A stretch of DNA of 52,454 bases from Escherichia coli. GTDB taxonomy: Bacteria > Pseudomonadota > Gammaproteobacteria > Enterobacterales > Enterobacteriaceae. The stretch covers positions 1-52,454 of the forward strand of contig NZ_JAATUR010000034.1 of NCBI RefSeq assembly GCF_011881725.1, given 5' to 3'. The notes beneath the pieces were generated by a model. It ran no database searches. It had not been told where the DNA came from and was given only the letters and a program-made list of their open reading frames with translations. Below, piece by piece: positions 1-8,094 of this stretch (its first letter is position 1; every line of letters begins with the position of its first letter). A program made the position numbers and the translations under genes.

Positions 1-32
1 CAAGACAAGAGGAGACCGTTTATGCGCTATTT

Positions 33-1079
33 TTATGCCGCATCAGCTAAGACAAACATCCCGTACGGATGGATTTCGAGGTAATACTGCTCACCAATAT
101 CGGGCTGTAAACGGGTGGCGTTGACTTGCAATAAAATCTCCTGCCCATGCCACTCTACGTTCACTTCGTACTGTGGCCCCATGTAGGCGACATGGCGAAT
201 GACACAACGCTGACTTTCTTCACCGTGATTGCTTAAGGTAATGGCTTCCGGACGAACGCCAACGGTGCCGCTACCTTGCGGCGGAAAATGCGCCGCGCGC
301 GGCAGGCGATAACCGTAGATATCGACATACTCTTCGCTAAAGGTTGCCGGGAACAGGTTAGCGTCGCCCATAAAACTTGCCATAAAGCGGGAGGCAGGCT
401 GACGATAGAGATCCTGCGGTGAGCCAATCTGCATGATGTGACCTTTATTCATCACCAACACGGTGTCGGAAACCGCGAAGGCCTCACTTTGGTCGTGAGT
501 CACGTAGAGCGAAGTGATATTAAACTGCTTTTGCAGTTCGCGGATCTTATCGCGCATACTGCGACGCAGGTTGGCATCGAGGTTACTTAACGGTTCATCA
601 AACAGCAGCACCTTTGGTTTGAGGATTAACGCGCGGGCCAGTGCCACTCGCTGCTGCTGACCACCGGAAATCTGGTCGACATAGCGGTCCTCGAATCCTT
701 CCAGATCCACCATTGCCAGCGCCTCTTTCACCCGCTGCTTCACTTCACTACGCGATACGCCAAGCATCTTCAGCCCATAGCCGACGTTTTCGCCCAACGA
801 CATATGCGGGAACAGAGCGTATGACTGAAAGACCATGCAGATATCGCGCTGTTGAATGGAACGATGCGTAACATCTTCGCCATCAATAAAGATTTGCCCT
901 TCGCTTGGTTTTTCCAGCCCGGCAACCAGACGCAGAATGGTGGTTTTGCCACAACCGGAAGGGCCGAGCAGCGTCACCATTTGCCCTTGCGGGATGGTGA
1001 GATTGATATTGTCGATTACCGTATTACTGCCGAATCGTTTAGTGACGTTGCGCAGTTCAACAAAATTTTTCTGACTCAT
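33..1079 (-). CDS. afuC: AfuC, ATPase of sugar-phosphate (Fbp-type) ABC importer
   Basis: Cytoplasmic ATPase that powers uptake through AfuB. Counting from the ATG at 1079 (348 aa), the Walker [10 protein letters not shown] is at about 39-47, the ABC signature ISGGQQQR at 137-144 and Walker B VLLFDEP at 157-163; about 110 C-terminal residues form a TOBE-type regulatory region. An in-frame ATG four codons upstream (1091) overlaps the afuB stop as TAATG. I prefer 1079 because GGAG sits 6 bases before it. It is the last gene of the cluster, directly after afuB. The family was first named for ferric iron (FbpC); AfuABC of enteric pathogens is reported to import hexose phosphates, which the UhpABC-like neighbours support. 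Confidence 0.93.
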   Translation of the reverse strand: MSQKNFVELRNVTKRFGSNTVIDNINLTIPQGQMVTLLGPSGCGKTTILRLVAGLEKPSEGQIFIDGEDVTHRSIQQRDICMVFQSYALFPHMSLGENVGYGLKMLGVSRSEVKQRVKEALAMVDLEGFEDRYVDQISGGQQQRVALARALILKPKVLLFDEPLSNLDANLRRSMRDKIRELQKQFNITSLYVTHDQSEAFAVSDTVLVMNKGHIMQIGSPQDLYRQPASRFMASFMGDANLFPATFSEEYVDIYGYRLPRAAHFPPQGSGTVGVRPEAITLSNHGEESQRCVIRHVAYMGPQYEVNVEWHGQEILLQVNATRLQPDIGEQYYLEIHPYGMFVLADAA

Positions 1080-1090
1080 AGTGCGCTCCA

Positions 1091-3169
1091 TTACGCCTGG
1101 TTTTTGGCTTTAGAACGGGAGATTCGCGCTTCTCCGATCAGCCAGTCAAAGAGGAAAATAATTGCCAGCATCACCACGATCAGAATCGAACCGTAGGCGA
1201 TGGCAACGCCATATTCGCCGTCTTCTACGCGGTTAAGGATGTAGGCGGTTGCCACGCGGGTGTCCGGCGTGACGAGAAAGACGATGGCACTGACCGTCGT
1301 GATGGCCCGCACAAAGCTGTAGATCAGGGCCGAGAGAATGGCCGGGCGTAACAGCGGCAGCAAAATGTGCGTAATGGTTCGCAGGGAACCCGCGCGCAGG
1401 CTGAGTGACGCTTCATCCAGCGATTTGTCAATCTGCCCCAGGCCTGCAATTCCGGCGCGAATGCCAACCGGTACGTTACGCATCACCATCGAGATAATCA
1501 CAATTGCCGCCGTTCCGGTGAGATAGACCGGAGCGCTGTTAAAGGCAAGAATATACGAGACCCCCGCCACCGTACCGGGTACGGCAAAGCACAGCATGGT
1601 CGTGAATTCGATGGTCTTTTTGCCTTTGAATTGTTGACGTACCACCACCCAGGCGATGAGCAGGCCGAAGATTGCGGTAATGGGGGCGGCAATTCCGGCG
1701 TAGAGAAGGGTGTCCAACAGCGATGGCCACGCGCCGTCGCTCATCCCCTGACCAAATAGCTTGATAAAGTTATCCAGCGTCAGGGTGTAGTCCACGCCCC
1801 AGTTCACAGTGAAGCTGCCGTAGAAAATACTGCCATAGAGCAGGGCGTTAAAGGCAATCCATATCGCAAGAATAGCGACCACGCTCCACACCAGAGTCAC
1901 CGGTAGCGGCTGGACATCACCACGGTAGGATTTGCCGGAAACCGTGACGTAAGAGCGTTTACCAATCCACATATACTGGACGCAGAACACCAGCAGCGAG
2001 AACAGCAGCAGGAAAGCGCCAAGCGTGCTGGCGGCCTGATAGTCCAGCTGCGAGCCGGTAATGTAGAAGTAAATTTGCGTCGCCAGTACGTCGAAGTTAC
2101 CGCCAAGCACCAGCGGGTTACTGAAATCAGCCAGTGATTGCACCACCACGATTAAAAAAGCATTGGCCAACGCGGGCTTCAGCAACGGCACAAACACGCC
2201 GTTAAAAGTTTGCCAGCGGCTGGCGCGCAGGGTGTAGGAGGCCTCTTCCAGCGAGGGATGAATGGTTTTAATGGCCCCGTCGAGGATCATAAATGCCATT
2301 GGCGTGAATGCCAGAACCTGTGCCAACCAGATCCCGGTAAAACCATACAGCCAGTTGGTGTTGGTCAGCCCAAACCACTCCACCATAAATTCTGTGATGT
2401 AGCCGGACCGCCCCATCATGAGCGTAACGCCTAAGCCGACCACAAACGGTGGCGTAACGATGGGCAGAATGGAAAAGATGCGGCCAATAATGGCGCTGCG
2501 TTTGGCGATGCGCGTTGTATAAATTGCCAGCACCAGGCCAAAGAAAGTACAGCCAATGCCCACCGCTATCGATAAGGCGATAGAATTGACGATCACCTGA
2601 ACAATATGTGCCTGCGAGAGCACGTTCATAAACGCCAGCGGGGTGAACTCTCCCGCGTCATTGGTGAACATCGGGATGAAAATGGCGATGCTCGGCCAGA
2701 CGATAAAAATACCAATCAGCGCCACAATTGCAATCAGTGAGCCGATCACGAAGCGGTCGCCACCCAGCCATTCGAGGCGGGTTAAGGCCAGCGTCATAAT
2801 TGCGCCTAATTCGACAAACAGCACGATGGCGGCGTAGCCTAAACCGCGTCCAACGATGGTGGCGCTGATGACGATAAACGCCATACAGAGCAATGCCCAG
2901 GCGGCATCAAAATAATGACGGCTACGCTGTTCGCGTGCGGCTTCACGAAACGGGCGAACCAGCAACAGACTCGGGAGTAAATACCACAGCCAACTGATAT
3001 TAAAATGCGACCAGCCATAAGCCTCGAGGATCTCATCTCTCGTGGATTCCAGCAGGCCATAATCGAGGCTCCAGCTCGGCAACAGGGCAAATGCCAGCCA
3101 GCCCAGCAAAACCCAAAGGAAAATCGCATCCCGCTTTTTCACGGGATGGAGTGCAAGTGTCTGTGACAT
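1091..3169 (-). CDS. afuB: AfuB, fused two-domain permease of sugar-phosphate ABC importer
   Basis: Inner-membrane permease, 692 aa from the ATG at 3169. It is a tandem fusion of two binding-protein-dependent permease domains. Each half has about six membrane segments and an EAA-type cytoplasmic loop: [17 protein letters not shown] in the first half and [17 protein letters not shown] in the second, where AfuC should dock. The N-terminus carries extra hydrophobic helices before the first permease domain, as in other long Fbp/Afu permeases. The frame stays open 17 codons further upstream to a TTG at 3220, but that would start inside a strong hairpin, so the ATG is chosen. AfuA is encoded 67 bases upstream and AfuC starts at the stop codon. 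Confidence 0.92.
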   Translation of the reverse strand: MSQTLALHPVKKRDAIFLWVLLGWLAFALLPSWSLDYGLLESTRDEILEAYGWSHFNISWLWYLLPSLLLVRPFREAAREQRSRHYFDAAWALLCMAFIVISATIVGRGLGYAAIVLFVELGAIMTLALTRLEWLGGDRFVIGSLIAIVALIGIFIVWPSIAIFIPMFTNDAGEFTPLAFMNVLSQAHIVQVIVNSIALSIAVGIGCTFFGLVLAIYTTRIAKRSAIIGRIFSILPIVTPPFVVGLGVTLMMGRSGYITEFMVEWFGLTNTNWLYGFTGIWLAQVLAFTPMAFMILDGAIKTIHPSLEEASYTLRASRWQTFNGVFVPLLKPALANAFLIVVVQSLADFSNPLVLGGNFDVLATQIYFYITGSQLDYQAASTLGAFLLLFSLLVFCVQYMWIGKRSYVTVSGKSYRGDVQPLPVTLVWSVVAILAIWIAFNALLYGSIFYGSFTVNWGVDYTLTLDNFIKLFGQGMSDGAWPSLLDTLLYAGIAAPITAIFGLLIAWVVVRQQFKGKKTIEFTTMLCFAVPGTVAGVSYILAFNSAPVYLTGTAAIVIISMVMRNVPVGIRAGIAGLGQIDKSLDEASLSLRAGSLRTITHILLPLLRPAILSALIYSFVRAITTVSAIVFLVTPDTRVATAYILNRVEDGEYGVAIAYGSILIVVMLAIIFLFDWLIGEARISRSKAKNQA

Positions 3170-3188
3170 AGTAGTTCCGGTATGGTTG

Positions 3189-3218
3189 GCCGGGGCAGGC
3201 GTCTGTGCCGCACCCGGC
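3189..3218 (-). other. Strong hairpin between afuA and afuB
   Basis: The arms GCCGGG (3189-3194) and CCCGGC (3213-3218) pair and the stem continues inward with GC and GGC segments. This gives about 11 pairs with a single bulged A on each side and the six-base loop 3201-3206. There is no T-run after it on the minus strand, so it is unlikely to be a simple terminator. Hairpins between binding-protein and permease genes commonly protect the upstream mRNA from 3' decay and so raise the binding protein over the permease; that role is inferred here. Confidence 0.6.
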
Positions 3219-3236
3219 AATTCACCTAATGCGGGT

Positions 3237-4268
3237 TTATTTACCCATCTTCACTTCGCTGACCCATTTATTAATTAATGCTTTACGAACATCCGTGGAA
3301 CCGTATTTGTCCATGTCGTAGTTGATTAATTTCAGGTCATCGAGCTTCAGCGAGTTTGGCGACGTTTCGGCGGTGGTATTGGTCAGGATCTGATAAGACT
3401 TTCCTTTCTTCCACGCCAGTTCCTGCGCTTCTTTTGATAATACCCAGTCCACAAACAGTTTGGCGTTGTCGAGGTTGCGCGCGCCTTTCAGAATGCTGAC
3501 ACCGCCAATTTCGTAGCCTGTACCTTCACATGGAGAGATCAACTCCAGGGGCGCGCCCTGTTCTTTTTCCAGCGAGTAGTCATGCAGGAAGCCAATACCA
3601 ATCGCCGTTTCGCCGCGGGCGGCGTTGCGTGCCGGGGCAATGCCTGATTTGGTGTACTGGGAGACGTTGGCGTTAAGTTGTTTGAGATAATCAAAGGCCT
3701 GCTCTTCCCCCCACAGCTGTGCAAAGGTAGCCAGCGCAGTGTAGGCAGTACCGGAACTTTGCGGGTCGGCAATTTGAATTTCGCCTTTATATTCAGGTTT
3801 GGTGAGATCTTTCCAGCACTTCGGCACAGGCAGGTTTTTCTCTTTCAGACGATCGGTGTTGACGCCAAATCCGAGGATCCCAACATAAACGGCAGAGGAC
3901 AGATTCCCTTTCACTTTTGCCGGATCGCGGAATTTCTCCATGATCTGCTCAAGGTTAGGGGATTTATATGCCTGTAGCAGACCCATCTCTCCGGCCTGCG
4001 ACTGCGGGTCTAAGGTGCCACCGTACCAGACGTCAGCCTGTGGGTTTTTCTTTTCAGCATCGACTTTAGCCAGAGTGCTACCGGAGCCGTTGCGGATAAA
4101 CGAGGTTTTCACATCATATTTCTCGCCAAACGCTTTGGTTTCGGCCTCACACATTTCATTGGTGGCGCTGCAATAGACCACCAGTCGGCCTTTCGCCTGT
4201 GCGGCGCCCGTTAAGGTTGCCAGCGCAACGGCAGAAGCAATCAGAGTAGAGGTAAGGGTCATTTTCAT
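3237..4268 (-). CDS. afuA: AfuA, periplasmic substrate-binding protein for sugar phosphates
   Basis: Periplasmic receptor of the AfuABC importer, 343 aa. A Sec signal peptide covers residues 1-25 (basic start MKMTLTS, hydrophobic core, AQA cleavage site), followed by a mature protein opening with KGRLVVYCSA. This is a class of Fbp-like (type II) binding folds. The start at 4268 is preceded by AAGGA at good spacing and overlaps the stop of the upstream MFS gene by four bases (ATGA), so translation is probably coupled. The frame remains open upstream through that gene but lacks any signal sequence there. AfuA homologues bind glucose-6-phosphate and related sugar phosphates rather than iron; that assignment rests on family knowledge. 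Confidence 0.93.
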   Translation of the reverse strand: MKMTLTSTLIASAVALATLTGAAQAKGRLVVYCSATNEMCEAETKAFGEKYDVKTSFIRNGSGSTLAKVDAEKKNPQADVWYGGTLDPQSQAGEMGLLQAYKSPNLEQIMEKFRDPAKVKGNLSSAVYVGILGFGVNTDRLKEKNLPVPKCWKDLTKPEYKGEIQIADPQSSGTAYTALATFAQLWGEEQAFDYLKQLNANVSQYTKSGIAPARNAARGETAIGIGFLHDYSLEKEQGAPLELISPCEGTGYEIGGVSILKGARNLDNAKLFVDWVLSKEAQELAWKKGKSYQILTNTTAETSPNSLKLDDLKLINYDMDKYGSTDVRKALINKWVSEVKMGK

Positions 4269-5569
4269 TGTTTTATCCTTCGAGCGTGAGTGGTGGTGAT
4301 GCCCGCCATCAGTAACGGCATCAGCAGTAATCCCATAAGTACTGCAGCGATCGAGAGTAAACTGAACATTCCCGACCAGCCGTAGCCTTCGATGACCAGC
4401 GACAACGGCCAGCCTGCCAGTGCCGCACCGAGATAGGCAAACAGGCCGAGAAATCCGGTGATTGAACCCGCCGCTGCTTTGTGTCCACATTCCACCGCTG
4501 CAAGTCCAATCAACATTTGCGGGCCAAAGACAAAAAAGCCCACGGTAAAAAAGCACACTGCCAGCAACGCATAGTGATGAACCGGTGCCAGCCAGAGTGC
4601 AGCTACCGACACCATCAATCCCAGCGTGAACAACAAAATCATGGGGGCTCGCTGCCCGCTAAACAGCAAATCGGATCCCCATCCGGCAAATAACGCGCCG
4701 AGTAAGCCGCCGACTTCAAACAGCATTACCGTGGCGTTGGCGCTGAGCAGGTTGACGCCGTGGCTTTCCGTCAGCCAGATATTGCCCCAGTCGTTAAGCG
4801 CAATTCGGATCACATAAACCAGCACGTAAGAGACACCCAGCAGCCAGATCATCGGATTTTGCAGCATGGTGGTGCGCAGCATTTGCCACAGCCCCATTGG
4901 CGGACTTTCTTGTTCCTGACGTAACTCCAGCGGATCGTGTCGCCAGTGACCCACCGTCGGTAATCCCTCTTCCTGGGGCGTGCCTTTGAGTTGTAGCGTT
5001 AACCAGATCCCTAATGCCATGCTGATTATCCCCGGTGCCAGCATCGCGGCCTGCCAGCCCCACCAGTGGGCGGCAAAGGCGCTAATCAGCGGAATAATCG
5101 CCCCGCCAATGTTGATCGACATATTCCAGCAGCCCCACCAGAAACCGCGCTCATTGCGTGAGTACCAGTGGGTCAATAGTCGGGCACACGGTGGCCACCC
5201 CCAGCCCTGAAAAAATCCGTTCAGTGTCCAGACCGCAAGCAGAAGCGTAAGCGACTCGCCAAAGGCAAACACCACGTTCAATAACCCGGTGGCGAACAAG
5301 CCAACGCCCATGAAACCGCGTTGTCCATGACTGTCATGCCAGAGTCCGGCAGTAAATTTCGACAATCCGTAGCTGAGGTAAAACAGCGAACCCAGCAGGC
5401 CAATGTCGCCTTTATCCAGTCCGAGGTCGGTTTGTAGCGCCGGAAGGACGTAATTCACGCTTTTTCGCGTCAGATAAAATGCGGCGTAGCCAATAATCAT
5501 GCACATCAGCAAGCGCGGACGTAATGTCCGGTAGTATTGATTAATTTCTCTCGCTGAACGCGCGTGCAT
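4265..5569 (-). CDS. UhpC-like MFS organophosphate antiporter or sensor
   Basis: Twelve-helix major-facilitator protein of the organophosphate:phosphate antiporter family (UhpT/UhpC/GlpT), 434 aa from the ATG at 5569. Two arginines that hold substrate phosphate in the family are present: one in FYLTRKSVNY (about R35) and one in VYVIRIALNDWG (about R255). The upstream in-frame ATG at 5581 has a poor ribosome site, whereas GGAG lies 6 bases before 5569. Its place between a UhpA/UhpB-like pair and afuA suggests it acts like UhpC, a membrane receptor that binds external sugar phosphate and signals to the kinase. Because both arginines remain it could also transport. Receptor versus transporter cannot be settled from sequence alone. 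Confidence 0.88.
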   Translation of the reverse strand: MHARSAREINQYYRTLRPRLLMCMIIGYAAFYLTRKSVNYVLPALQTDLGLDKGDIGLLGSLFYLSYGLSKFTAGLWHDSHGQRGFMGVGLFATGLLNVVFAFGESLTLLLAVWTLNGFFQGWGWPPCARLLTHWYSRNERGFWWGCWNMSINIGGAIIPLISAFAAHWWGWQAAMLAPGIISMALGIWLTLQLKGTPQEEGLPTVGHWRHDPLELRQEQESPPMGLWQMLRTTMLQNPMIWLLGVSYVLVYVIRIALNDWGNIWLTESHGVNLLSANATVMLFEVGGLLGALFAGWGSDLLFSGQRAPMILLFTLGLMVSVAALWLAPVHHYALLAVCFFTVGFFVFGPQMLIGLAAVECGHKAAAGSITGFLGLFAYLGAALAGWPLSLVIEGYGWSGMFSLLSIAAVLMGLLLMPLLMAGITTTHARRIKQ

Positions 5570-5581
5570 GGTCGTCTCCAT

Positions 5582-5653
5582 GGTGCTGACTATATGAAAA
5601 TAAAAGCGAAAGGGGATGAGAGAAAATCCGGGATGCCTAAGACTTTTTCCTGG
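5582..5653 (-). promoter_or_regulatory. Possible regulated promoter before MFS-afuABC
   Basis: This 72-base gap is the largest untranslated space within the cluster upstream of afuA. It is visibly poorer in GC than its flanks and carries TATAGT on the minus strand (5589-5594), close to a sigma70 -10 box, with no good -35 box at 17 bases. A weak -35 would fit an activator-dependent promoter, as at uhpT under UhpA. I see no operator I can name. The gap may equally be a simple intercistronic spacer. Confidence 0.3.
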
Positions 5654-7195
5654 TTATCCGGCGATTTGTTGCAAAAATGTGGGCAAGTTAACAATTACCC
5701 GCGTGCCGGGCTGTTTTTCGAGCGTTAAGTCGCCGCCCAGGGCGCTGACGCGCTCACGCATCCCCTGAATGCCAAATCCGGTTATTTTCCCGCGGCCGAT
5801 CCCAACGCCGTTGTCGCTGACCTCCAGGTGCAATATCTCTCCTTTCTGGCGCAGGATAATCGTCACTTCGCTGGCTTCGGCGTGTTTACAGACGTTATTA
5901 AGCAACTCCTGCAATAACCGATACAGCGTAAAGCGAACCGTTTCGTTTTCTGGCGTGGTGGTTAGTTGATAAGCAAACTGGCAATGAATGCCGCGTTCAC
6001 TAAAGGCAAATTCATTAATCAGATGCAGTAACGCTTCGCGGAACGTCAGTTCATCAAGCGCAGGGGGCCGCAACTGGCGCAGTAACTGGCGAGTGGAGAG
6101 ATGAATACGTCGGGCGAGTTCATTGATTTGGCTGGCTGCGGTTTGAATTTGTGCCGGATCTCGCGCCCGCTTTACCAGTTGTGACTGGATTTGAATGGCG
6201 GTGATGTTCTGACCAATCTCGTCATGCAGCTCGCGCGCCAGGCTTTTACGTGTGTCTTCCTCGGTGTGGATCAGTTTTTCAGACAATGCCCGCCGCGCTG
6301 CCAGTTCTGCCTCCAGCCGTTGACGGTAATGATGCAGGTTTCGCGCCAGATGCTGCTGGCGGCTGATGGCAATACCCAGGCCAATTCCCAGCAATGCCTG
6401 GGTTGCGAGAAAAATCTCCAGTTCCACCAGGTTACTAAAGCCAACACCAATCTGGCGGGCGATGGTGATCATCATGCTACCCAAAAGCCCCGAGAGTACG
6501 CCGCCTTGCCATCCAAATTTCCACGCCATCACCACATTGGGCAGAAAGACCACGATCAGGAGCAGGCGTTCGATTTCAGGCGACAACACCATCTGGGTAC
6601 CGATACCAATGATAAAAAACAGGCTACACCAGATGATTAAAGAGGTACGCAAGGGGGGATTATGCGTATCGAGTCCCAGGAGCTGATAACGATGCTGTTG
6701 GCGCAGAAACTCAAAGATGAGATAGACAAACGGCGTCAGCAATACGCCGCCGGTAAATGAGGTCAAACCCGCCAATATAATTGGGCCTGACATAAAAGGA
6801 GAGAGCAGGGCAGTATTCAGCAATGAGGCTGCCGTCACTGAGGTTAACAGCAACGTCAGACGCTGCCAGTAAAGTGGAAAACGGTGCCAGAAGTTTTGCG
6901 CAAGTATTGCAGGAAGCAGACTAATAACCGGCGTTGCCAGCATGAGATACCCGTTCAATAGCTGTTCGCTATGGAGCCAGAACATCATCAGCATAGGGGG
7001 TAACACTAGTGCGGGCCAGTAGCGGCGAGAAAGCAAAATAAGAAGGGCGAGATAAACCCCGTGCGGAAGAAATAACACCGCCTGTTGACCGTTATTGGTC
7101 AGATAAAAGCTGAGCGTCCACAACATCAACCAGCCGCTTCCCCAGGCCAGCACAATAAACAGCGAAATCACCCAATGACGAAGTCTGCGCGACAT
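5654..7195 (-). CDS. UhpB-like membrane histidine kinase with MASE1-type sensor
   Basis: Sensor kinase of 513 aa. The first about 280 residues are strongly hydrophobic with roughly eight to ten helices, matching the MASE1-type input region of UhpB. A HisKA_3 dimerisation motif follows, RELHDEIGQN, with the probable phospho-acceptor at H324. A HATPase_c domain covers about residues 400-510, with an N-box LLQELLNNVCKHA and the glycine motifs DNGVGIG and GFGIQGMRER. It starts at the stop of the response regulator gene (TAATG overlap at 7193-7197), so the two are co-translated. By analogy with Uhp, the neighbouring MFS protein would stimulate it when sugar phosphate is outside the cell. Confidence 0.9.
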   Translation of the reverse strand: MSRRLRHWVISLFIVLAWGSGWLMLWTLSFYLTNNGQQAVLFLPHGVYLALLILLSRRYWPALVLPPMLMMFWLHSEQLLNGYLMLATPVISLLPAILAQNFWHRFPLYWQRLTLLLTSVTAASLLNTALLSPFMSGPIILAGLTSFTGGVLLTPFVYLIFEFLRQQHRYQLLGLDTHNPPLRTSLIIWCSLFFIIGIGTQMVLSPEIERLLLIVVFLPNVVMAWKFGWQGGVLSGLLGSMMITIARQIGVGFSNLVELEIFLATQALLGIGLGIAISRQQHLARNLHHYRQRLEAELAARRALSEKLIHTEEDTRKSLARELHDEIGQNITAIQIQSQLVKRARDPAQIQTAASQINELARRIHLSTRQLLRQLRPPALDELTFREALLHLINEFAFSERGIHCQFAYQLTTTPENETVRFTLYRLLQELLNNVCKHAEASEVTIILRQKGEILHLEVSDNGVGIGRGKITGFGIQGMRERVSALGGDLTLEKQPGTRVIVNLPTFLQQIAG

Positions 7196-7824
7196 TAATG
7201 CCCCGCCAGCAGATGGTGGTCGAGCGCAAAATGCACCAGCTCGATGGTGCTATGGCAGTTCAGTTTGCCCAGCACGTTGGCGCGATGCACATGTACCGTT
7301 TTATGGCTGAGTTCGAGCTTAAAGGCGATCTCTTTTACGCTGTCTCCTTTGACCAGTAAATCAAACACTTCACGTTCTCGTGGGGTGAGGATTTCCAGTG
7401 CCTGGGCGGGTTGCCCACCACCGCGTAGAGCCCGAATCGCATCGGCACAGAGATAATGCCCGCCCATACCGACCGAGCGCACCGCCTGCACTAACTCTTC
7501 CGGCCCACAGCGTTTGGTCAAATAGCCGCTGGCACCGGCATCCAGGGCGCTTTGTACAAAGGTTGGCGTGTCATAAATGCTAAGAATAATGGCGCGGAAA
7601 TGCGGTTTTTGTGCGCGCAGGCGCTTAAGCAGACTAAGGCCGTTTTCGTCCGGCATGGCAATATCAATGACGGCAACATTAACGTCATCACGGATTAATG
7701 CCGGCCATGCCTGCGCGGCACAACTGTACTGACCAATGACTTCAAGATCGTCTTCCAGACAGAGCAATTGCGCAAAGCCAGAGCGCACCACTACATGGTC
7801 ATCCACCAGCACAACCCGAATCAT
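7195..7824 (-). CDS. UhpA-like response regulator, NarL/FixJ family
   Basis: Response regulator of 209 aa. The receiver domain (1-120) has the acidic pair D8-D9, phospho-acceptor D54 in AVIDIAMPDENG, and K104 in GYLTKR. A LuxR-type helix-turn-helix (about 143-205) contains LTPREREVFDLLVKG and SVKEIAFKLELSHKTVHVHRAN split over two helices. It is the first gene of the minus-strand cluster and ends one base into the kinase start. It most resembles UhpA. Expected targets are promoters in the cluster, either its own upstream region or the gap before the MFS gene, but no binding site is certain. Confidence 0.9.
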   Translation of the reverse strand: MIRVVLVDDHVVVRSGFAQLLCLEDDLEVIGQYSCAAQAWPALIRDDVNVAVIDIAMPDENGLSLLKRLRAQKPHFRAIILSIYDTPTFVQSALDAGASGYLTKRCGPEELVQAVRSVGMGGHYLCADAIRALRGGGQPAQALEILTPREREVFDLLVKGDSVKEIAFKLELSHKTVHVHRANVLGKLNCHSTIELVHFALDHHLLAGH

Positions 7825-7873
7825 ACTTTTCTTCTCTTGCTATCTCATTCTCCTATCATGCATCACGGCGCGG

Positions 7874-7892
7874 CGCTGGCAATCAGCCAGCG
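7874..7892. promoter_or_regulatory. Perfect inverted repeat, candidate operator
   Basis: The sequence CGCTGGCAATCAGCCAGCG has 7-base arms around a 5-base spacer, about 50 bases upstream of the start codon of the UhpA-like gene. It is placed and shaped like a dimeric regulator site and could serve autoregulation. It could also be a leader hairpin if transcription starts upstream of it. No known consensus is assigned. Confidence 0.4.
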
Positions 7893-8060
7893 ACAGATAT
7901 GGAATGGATGTAACAAAACGGCAGTATTTTGCCTGGGCGTAGGTTGTCGAATACCGCAAAATGCGCAAACTAACTAACTATTGTCGTTTTTTTTCTAAAA
8001 ACGCTTTGTTCTTAACAAGACGTTTTAATTCCTTTATCAAACTTATCCGCAACGAAATAC

Positions 8061-8087
8061 TGCTCCCATAACAAGACAGGGGGAGCA
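8061..8087 (+). promoter_or_regulatory. tauA leader hairpin covering the ribosome site
   Basis: TGCTCCC (8061-8067) is exactly complementary to GGGAGCA (8081-8087), and the second arm contains the Shine-Dalgarno GGGAG that lies 9 bases before the tauA ATG. If the transcript begins at or before 8061 the ribosome site would be sequestered in a 7-pair stem with a 13-base loop. Confidence 0.4.
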
Positions 8088-8094
8088 GACAATC

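Larger units (their letters stand above)
7825..8094. promoter_or_regulatory. Divergent control region, response regulator gene and tauA
   Basis: This 270-base region serves the afu regulatory cluster leftwards and tauABCD rightwards. The half next to the regulator holds a perfect inverted repeat at 7874-7892. The half next to tauA is AT-rich (7980-8045), with the tetranucleotide run AACTAACTAACTA at 7968-7980. In E. coli tauA is activated by CysB and Cbl upstream of the promoter during sulfate starvation. I cannot mark those LysR-type sites by eye, as they are degenerate. Confidence 0.6.

Noticed and set aside
3170..3220. Upstream TTG extension of afuB
   Set aside because: It would begin within the intergenic hairpin and adds a Pro/Ala-rich stretch unlike a permease start.
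33..4268. Ferric iron transport as the main role of AfuABC
   Set aside because: The names come from sequence kinship to FbpABC, but the linked UhpABC-like genes and published work on the enteric homologues point to sugar phosphates. Iron remains possible only as an alternative.
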